Source: Oikopleura dioica
Taxonomy: Eukaryota; Chordata; Appendicularia; Copelata; Oikopleuridae
Assembly: GCA_907165135.1 (NCBI GenBank)
Contig: OU015567.1
Span: 14,699,001-14,763,000 of the forward strand
Length of the DNA: 64,000 nucleotides
Direction of reading: 5' to 3'
Of this stretch, positions 59,160-64,000 are shown in pieces; position 1 is the first letter of the stretch, and each line of letters starts with the position of its first letter. The notes under the pieces were generated by a model. It saw nothing but the letters and a program-made list of their open reading frames with translations, was not told the DNA's origin and searched no databases. The position numbers and the translations under genes are program-made.

Positions 59160-59172
59160 CAAGTTCTTTTAG
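59160..59172 (+). promoter_or_regulatory. Trans-splice acceptor of the SP-RING gene
   Basis: AAGTTCTTTTAG ends at 59172, one base before the ATG at 59174. The 15-base motif TCTTCCTTGATTTCA lies 14 bases upstream, where a branch site would be. Confidence 0.5.
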
Positions 59173-59173
59173 C

Positions 59174-61634
59174 ATGGAAGTCGGGCCGGTAGTAACGAAA
59201 TCAATCGTTGAAGATGTTCATGAGTCTATCAAGAATACACCAAGTCTTAACACAGATGAAGAAAAGGAGGCATTCAAGAGTATCGTCAAACAAAGCAATG
59301 GGCTGGAACTGGGCTCGGCAAACTGTGTCAGGAACAGACACAGGAACAGGAAAAAAATATTCTGTCCCATATTTTACACAGGTACACAGGTCAGGAAGCA
59401 AAAATATCCTGATTTTAGACAGGTACTCAGACAGGTTTTTTCACACAGCTTATCAAACAGGTTACACAGGTCAGGACCTGCCTGAACAGGTCTGAGCGGG
59501 TCAGAAAACAGGAAACAGGCCCTGTGACAGGACAAAAAACAGGAAATTTCTGAGAAAATATATTGCAAAGAAACAAAAAGACGCGAATTTATCGGTTATT
59601 TTGATTGTTGTACTCTTTTTCACGTATTTCGCTATTGATTTCTTTATACATTTTCCCTGACTTATGAGTTCCTGACCTGGTTACACAGGAACCTGTCTAT
59701 GGTCAGGACCTGAGCGGGAAACACAGGCCTGTTTAAGACAGAAACAGGAACAGGGACAGCAAAAGAAAAATTTTTCCCCCAATTTTACACAGGTACACAG
59801 GACAGGCCCAAATTATTACCCGATTTTACACAGGTACTCAGACAGGTTCCCCAAAAACAGGAAACAGGACCTGTGACAGGTTTTTACACAGCTCAGTTTG
59901 CCGAGCCCAGGGCTGGAAGTTCTCTATCATGATATGACTCCACTTTTTCATTCGGTTAAACTTGGGAGACTTGATCATATCGAAGTCCTGATAGAAATGA
60001 AAGCTGATTTCATAACACAGTGCCAGTATAAATCAATCGACCAGTTTATCGCTGAGAATGAAGAGAACTGCGTGAAAATTTGCAAAGTTATCCGCGAAGC
60101 TGTAAAAAAACGAGGTGCAGATGGAGTCAGGGAGACAATCGTTCTTGGAAAGATCAAAACTCTCTACGAGAAAAATAAGATGTATGACCCAGAGGAGGTG
60201 CTCTTATCAGTATCCAGGCAAATTGAAGCTCTCTCGAAACTGGGCTTGAACGCGGTTTTTGAAAAAACAAAAGAAGCAAACAAGGATTATGTGGTTTTTA
60301 CATGCCGAGATCCTGTTGATGATGTAAGTACAAAAATCATTAGTTCGTTCGTTATTCGTTGTTAGAAAATAATGGAGTATCCTGGCAAGTTCGATAAATG
60401 CAGACACTGGGCATGTTTCGATTTGAAGTCATTCCTGATTCGCAATAAGGGCGAACTCAGGAAGCAGCGGCCTTTTCTGAAATGTCCAGTCCCCAATTGT
60501 CAGTTCAAAACGACTAAAGTTTCCAATCTACAACTGTGCTCATTCATCCAAGAGGTCATAACTAAATTGAACAAACCGGAGAAAATACATTTCTTCAAGA
60601 ACGGAACCTACGTTGATCCCTCTAAAACAAAACCTGATCAGGCAGTGAGAGAAGAACCAATAGATGAGCAGCCAAACAATACCTTTTCAGAAGAGGAATC
60701 ATCTTTTACAGATCCGGTTCCTGAGGTAGAAAAATCTACAGCCGAAGCTCCTGCGCCTGCAGCTGCTCCTGTAATAACCGTCAAAGCGGACCCAGATGCT
60801 CAGATACCTGTCCCTCTTGCGACTTCAACTCAACAACCAGTCGATTCTTGCGTCCCAGCACTTTCTAAGAAGCGAAAAATGTCAAAAGATATTGTCCTTT
60901 CAGATTCAGAAGAAGTCGACAACACAACAACTGTGCAACAGAGTCAAGAGGTGTCCCTGAATGATCGGATTCTTGAAGAAGCAAATCCTGATCAACTTGT
61001 TCTGTCTGATGGAGCAGCCGATATTTTATCCATTGACAAAGAAAACTACGTTCCTTGTGCTAAAGATCTGGAAATTCAGAAGCTCAGAGAACTCGTTCGC
61101 GATCTTCAAGATTCGAACTCACTGAAAACTGAAGAACTCAACAATGCGCAAGAAGAATTGCATAAAATTAAAGCAAGTGAATTGGCGATGCGCAAGAAAT
61201 TCATGGAAAGCCAGCGCGACAATTCAAAGAAAAGGAAAGAGTTGAGAACTCGTGAAAGAGAACTGGAGGCCAAAGTTGAGAAACTGGAAGAGGAGCTTAA
61301 CAAAAGATCGACTGAGGATGATGATGAAGTCAGGGCAGAGCTGGCTATTGCGAATGCGAAATTGAAGAGGTTTGAAGCTGAGCGCGAGCAATTAGGTTCG
61401 CTACTGAAGGAAAGCACGATGATCATGCAACTAGTTGGCGTCAAAGAAGAGCCCGTGCCACCTGCTGAAATTCATGATTCAGAAGGAAAGGTTAACTCAT
61501 TCCAACAGTTCTACAAGAAAAAAGCCTACTTGCGATACCTCAAATTTTTAAAATACATTAATCAAACCCAAGTTGACCTTGATAAAGATGAAGTTATCGC
61601 ACCAGCAAACACAAGCGTCATCGAAATCGACTAA
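59174..61634 (+). CDS. SP-RING (Miz) SUMO E3 ligase-like protein, coding exon split by a transposon
   Basis: Best model: 59174-59300, 59911-60323, 60366-61634; 1809 bases, 602 residues. Residues 1-180 are helical and unfamiliar. The SP-RING is at about 170-235: VFTCRDPVDD ... KCRHWACFDLKSFL ... LKCPVPNC, like PIAS and NSE2 ligases. The C-terminal 300 residues have two SUMO-interaction-like motifs, DIVLSDSEEVD and the terminal SVIEID, plus a long coiled coil (about 440-530). It is probably a nuclear SUMO ligase. The first exon is interrupted by a 602-base hAT-like element. Codons read SNGLE before it and VLYHDMTP after it, and join perfectly once the element and one 8-base duplication are removed. 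Confidence 0.78.
59309..59910. mobile_element. hAT-like non-autonomous element, copy 1
   Basis: 602 bases with inverted ends CTGGGCTCGGCAAACTG and an exact 8-base duplication GGCTGGAA at 59301-59308 and 59911-59918. Inside are two direct copies of an ACAGG-rich module (about 59330-59450 and 59740-59855), each with TTTTACACAGGTACACAGG-type sequence. There is no coding capacity. It sits in a coding exon, and its last bases CCCAG provide a splice-acceptor AG. Confidence 0.92.
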
Positions 61635-61820
61635 ATTTCTTCATTCATCACCCTTTTATTAAAAATTTCCTCAATGTTCAACTTAAACACATTTTCTTCA
61701 CTTTCACTAAACTTGTTACTGTCGCACACATATTACATTGATTTCGTACTATTTTAGACTTCACTGCCTTTTTTATTGAAACACTTCTTAACAACAACCT
61801 CGTGTTTTCTCAAATCTACA

Positions 61821-61828
61821 GTCTTCAG
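61821..61828 (+). promoter_or_regulatory. Trans-splice acceptor of NDUFAF4
   Basis: GTCTTCAG ends two bases before the NDUFAF4 ATG, 194 bases after the previous stop codon on the same strand. Confidence 0.5.
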
Positions 61829-61830
61829 AA

Positions 61831-62533
61831 ATGGGTATTTTCAAGCAAATCGGTGCAGCTCTCGGCCGAAAGGCTAAAGATCCGGTCAAAGCAGCTCCAT
61901 CAGTTCTGGATCGCATGAAGGATCAATTCAACGTCAAAGCCCAGGCTGATCAGATTTCCCAAAACAAAGAGGACGCGTTTGCCGAGCTTGAGAAAATAAA
62001 ACTTGCGCCCATTCGAGTTGAAGCGGCTGCGGATAACTTAACTGAGGAAGAAATTGAGGCGAAACTGCAAAGTCTGGCGAATGAAAAAGCGACGCCAAAA
62101 GACTTTCTTAGCATGCTCAGCGATGTTCAAATTAACAAGCCGAAAGAGCTCGAGGAAATTGAACGGGCGCAAAGAGCGTCTGATAAATACAAACCAAAAC
62201 GACGAGAAAATGCTGGCGGTAAATAATCGCTCATTTTGCTTTTCCATATTTTGATATCTTTCAGAGCCCTTGGAACTACCACGCGGCAAAGCTTACCCTC
62301 CTATGCTAGTGGACATCATTTATAATCATCAGATAAATCCTCAACATTGGAATGTGGAAAATTTAGCAGAAGAAACACGTCTTCGAGAGTCAGATATTGA
62401 AATGTTTCTCAAGAACTTTGACTTGATTAATGAACACTCAAATATTTTTATCGAGGGCGAAGGGCCTAATGCCATCGCCGGCGAGGATCAATTCTCGCCA
62501 CTCGACGACATGCCTAAACAGATATCTAATTAA
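61831..62533 (+). CDS. NDUFAF4: NDUFAF4-like complex I assembly factor
   Basis: Exons 61831-62218, 62265-62533; 657 bases, 218 residues. Starts MGIFKQIGAALGRK, so Gly2 could be myristoylated, as in human NDUFAF4. The C-terminal half, LPRGKAYPPMLVDIIYNHQI ... WNVENLAEETRLRESDIEMF ... LKNF, follows the family pattern (GK...L.NH...P..WT...I...Y.L...DV..LL.YF). With NDUFAF3 it acts in mitochondria in early complex I assembly; both partners are encoded in this window but about 22 kb apart. TEX264 begins 34 bases after its stop. Confidence 0.82.
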
Positions 62534-62560
62534 AAACTTCCCGCTCTCTCTTTCAATCTC

Positions 62561-62566
62561 CTCTAG
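62561..62566 (+). promoter_or_regulatory. Trans-splice acceptor of TEX264
   Basis: A pyrimidine-rich run (CTCTCTTTCAATCTCCTCTAG) ends one base before the TEX264 ATG in a 34-base gap, a classic operon arrangement. Confidence 0.6.
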
Positions 62567-62567
62567 C

Positions 62568-63804
62568 ATGTTTATTTTAAGAATGTTTGAAGCAATCGGG
62601 TCGCCCATGTTTTGGACACTGTGTCTTCTTGTCTTCGTTTTAGCAATCGCCTTGATCTGGGCTCGGCAAACTGTGTCAGGAACAGACACAGGAACAGGAA
62701 AAAAAATTCTGTCCCATATTTTACACAGGTACACAGGTCAGGAAGCAAAAATATCCTGATTTTAGACAGGTACTCAGACAGGATTTTTTACACAGCTTAT
62801 CAAACAGGTTACACAGGTCAGGGTCTGCCTGAACAGGTCTGAGCAGGTCAGAAAACAGGAAACAGGCCCTGTGACAGGACAAAAAACAGGATATTTCTGA
62901 GAAGAAATATTACAAAGAAACAAAAAGACGCGAATTTATCGGTTATTTTGATTGACGAACTCTTCTTTACGCCTTTCGCTATTGATTTCTTTAAATATTT
63001 TCGCAGACTTATGCAGTTCCTGACCTGGTCACACAGGAGCCTGTCTATGGTCAGCGGGAAACACAGGCCTGTTTAAGACAGAAACAGGAACAGGGACAGC
63101 TAAAGAAAAATTTTTCCCCCAATTTTACACAGGTACACAGGACAGGCCCAAATTATTACCCGATTTTACACAGGTACTCAGACAGGTTCCCCAAAAACAG
63201 GAAACAGGACCTGTAACAGGTTTTTACACAGCTCAGTTTGCCGAGCCCAGGCCTTGATTTTTACTATCGCCTATCTTTTCGTTTATCTTGGATACTTTAC
63301 TGCCATCGACGTAAAAGTCGAAAAACCTGAAATTTCTGGACTTATGTACGCTTACAAAGGTATTCTATTCAAGAAATCCACATCTTACAAAATTGAAGAA
63401 TTCGACGATCAATTCGACGAAGTTCCAAAGCTCTACAAATCGATAGCTGAAGACTACCCGGAAAATAAAACGCTCGGCCTGTATGAAAGTTATGATGAGA
63501 GTTATACAGAGAGTGTTTTCAAACTTGGGGCAATAATTTCTGATGAAGCAGAGGTTAAAACAGGCTATTTGCTCGGCACTCTTCCCGATTCTAGCGCTGC
63601 GATATGGTATGATTGACAGGGAAGCGATAGATAAAGATGGATTCTAGTTCTTCGTTCGAAATCAAAGACCCGATCCAAATCTCGGTCGGGTACAAACGCT
63701 GCCGGGAAAAGATGCTCTCTTATGCGAAGGAACACGATTTGAAAACTGATACTTTTCTTGAAATTTACTCGCCCGACAATTCTTCATACTACTTTTTGCA
63801 ATAA
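62568..63804 (+). CDS. TEX264: TEX264-like ER membrane protein, membrane-span exon split by a transposon
   Basis: Best model: 62568-62648, 63251-63606, 63648-63804; 594 bases, 197 residues. An N-terminal membrane span (LCLLVFVLAIALIFTIAYLF) is followed by a GyrI-like domain (YAYKGILFK, VPKLYKSIAEDYPENK, KLGAIISDE, LEIYSPDN) that matches TEX264, an ER-phagy receptor. The vertebrate C-terminal tail with the LC3-binding motif is not present; the protein ends right after the domain. The exon coding for the membrane span is split by a 594-base hAT-like element. Codons IALI on the left and FTIAYL on the right join in frame only when the element and one 8-base duplication are removed (GC-AG ends). 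Confidence 0.8.
62657..63250. mobile_element. hAT-like non-autonomous element, copy 2
   Basis: 594 bases, nearly identical to copy 1 at 59309-59910, same orientation and same inverted ends CTGGGCTCGGCAAACTG. It has an exact 8-base duplication GCCTTGAT (62649-62656 and 63251-63258). It lies within a coding exon of the TEX264-like gene. Confidence 0.92.
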
Positions 63805-63860
63805 ACTGATTCCTCTTCCGCCCATTCGTAAATTCGTTCATTGAAAATGGTTCAAGTTTA

Positions 63861-63865
63861 GACAG
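63861..63865 (+). promoter_or_regulatory. Trans-splice acceptor of LSM12
   Basis: GACAG ends three bases before the LSM12 ATG, in the 64-base gap after TEX264. Confidence 0.4.
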
Positions 63866-63868
63866 TTG

Positions 63869-64000
63869 ATGTCGGTGAATACTGACCCTTTTCCTCCAGG
63901 AGTTCGTGTTGAATTGACCACGCGCCTGGGGCAAAAGTTCGACGGAGATGTCATCTGCTTCGATCAAAACCAACAGCTCCTTCTGATTAGCTCTCAAATC
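63869..64000 (+). CDS. LSM12: LSM12-like protein, 3' part outside window
   Basis: First 44 codons only, starting MSVNTDPFPPGVRVELTTRL and reading into FDGDVICFDQNQQLLLISSQ. This is the start of an LSm fold as in LSM12 (S.V.C.T..GQ...G.V.AFD...K.L.L). LSM12 associates with ataxin-2 and RNA-processing complexes. It follows TEX264 by 64 bases and is likely the fifth cistron of the cluster starting with RCOR. Confidence 0.75.
   Translation, partial: MSVNTDPFPPGVRVELTTRLGQKFDGDVICFDQNQQLLLISSQI

Noticed and set aside
59060-59495. Frames running through the hAT-like element
   Set aside because: They read from the RCOR end into repeat sequence; the products have no family features and end in the element.
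63662-63997. Minus-strand frame of 111 residues at the window end
   Set aside because: It overlaps antisense to the TEX264 last exon and LSM12, both of which have clear homology.

Overview
The window is eukaryotic and looks like a compact invertebrate-chordate genome; the larvacean Oikopleura dioica is my best guess. The reasons are: genes packed head to tail with 30-150 base gaps; introns mostly 35-60 bases; several introns with GA-AG or GC-AG ends; splice-acceptor-like sites a few bases before the ATG of genes lying just behind another gene, as expected for spliced-leader trans-splicing of operons; and animal gene families such as NOVA, a natriuretic-type receptor, XPR1, PHKG, RCOR, TEX264 and SLC38A9. 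The organism is inferred from gene style only; no rRNA or mitochondrial marker is present.

Layout. 1-3395 (+): XPR1 phosphate exporter, 5' end outside the window. 3606-6550: a Mutator-like (MULE) transposon with 493-base terminal inverted repeats and a frame-broken transposase. 7005-7656 (+): NUDT2-like Nudix hydrolase. 10554-11973 (+): cyclic-nucleotide phosphodiesterase. 12239-15215 (-): secreted Cys-rich/kelch protein whose only long intron holds two repeat elements. 16031-18806 (-): EGF/ZP membrane protein. 20160-24459 (-): natriuretic-type receptor without kinase or cyclase. 26176-27829 (+): secreted trypsin-like protease. 28816-31146 (-): NOVA-like protein with only two KH domains. 31793-32213: a nested fold-back element. 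35040-41074 (-): METTL1, NDUFAF3, RBBP6, a likely operon. 42081-47164 (+): a small membrane protein, a GXYLT-like protein and UAP1. 47866-53590 (+): DCP1, a C11orf65/MFI-like protein and SLC38A9. 53845-57374 (+): PHKG, NSA2, SEC22. 57739-64000 (+): RCOR, an SP-RING SUMO ligase, NDUFAF4, TEX264 and LSM12 (cut by the window end), probably one operon.

Exon models were built by hand from splice sites and protein similarity recalled from memory. For every complete gene listed with exons, exon lengths sum to a multiple of three with an open frame; no alignment or transcript data were available. Two complex I assembly factors (NDUFAF3, NDUFAF4) and several RNA-handling genes (DCP1, METTL1, NOVA, RBBP6, LSM12) sit in the window.

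The most striking signal is at 59301-59918 and 62649-63258. Two copies of one ~600-base hAT-like element sit inside coding exons of the SP-RING and TEX264 genes. Each has a perfect 8-base target duplication and ends in CAG. Removing the element plus one duplication copy restores an open frame exactly, and the ends would be GG-AG and GC-AG. These look like transposon insertions behaving as introns, or else two very recent gene-breaking insertions. Three short GA-AG introns sharing an AG|GAA donor show that this genome tolerates non-GT donors.
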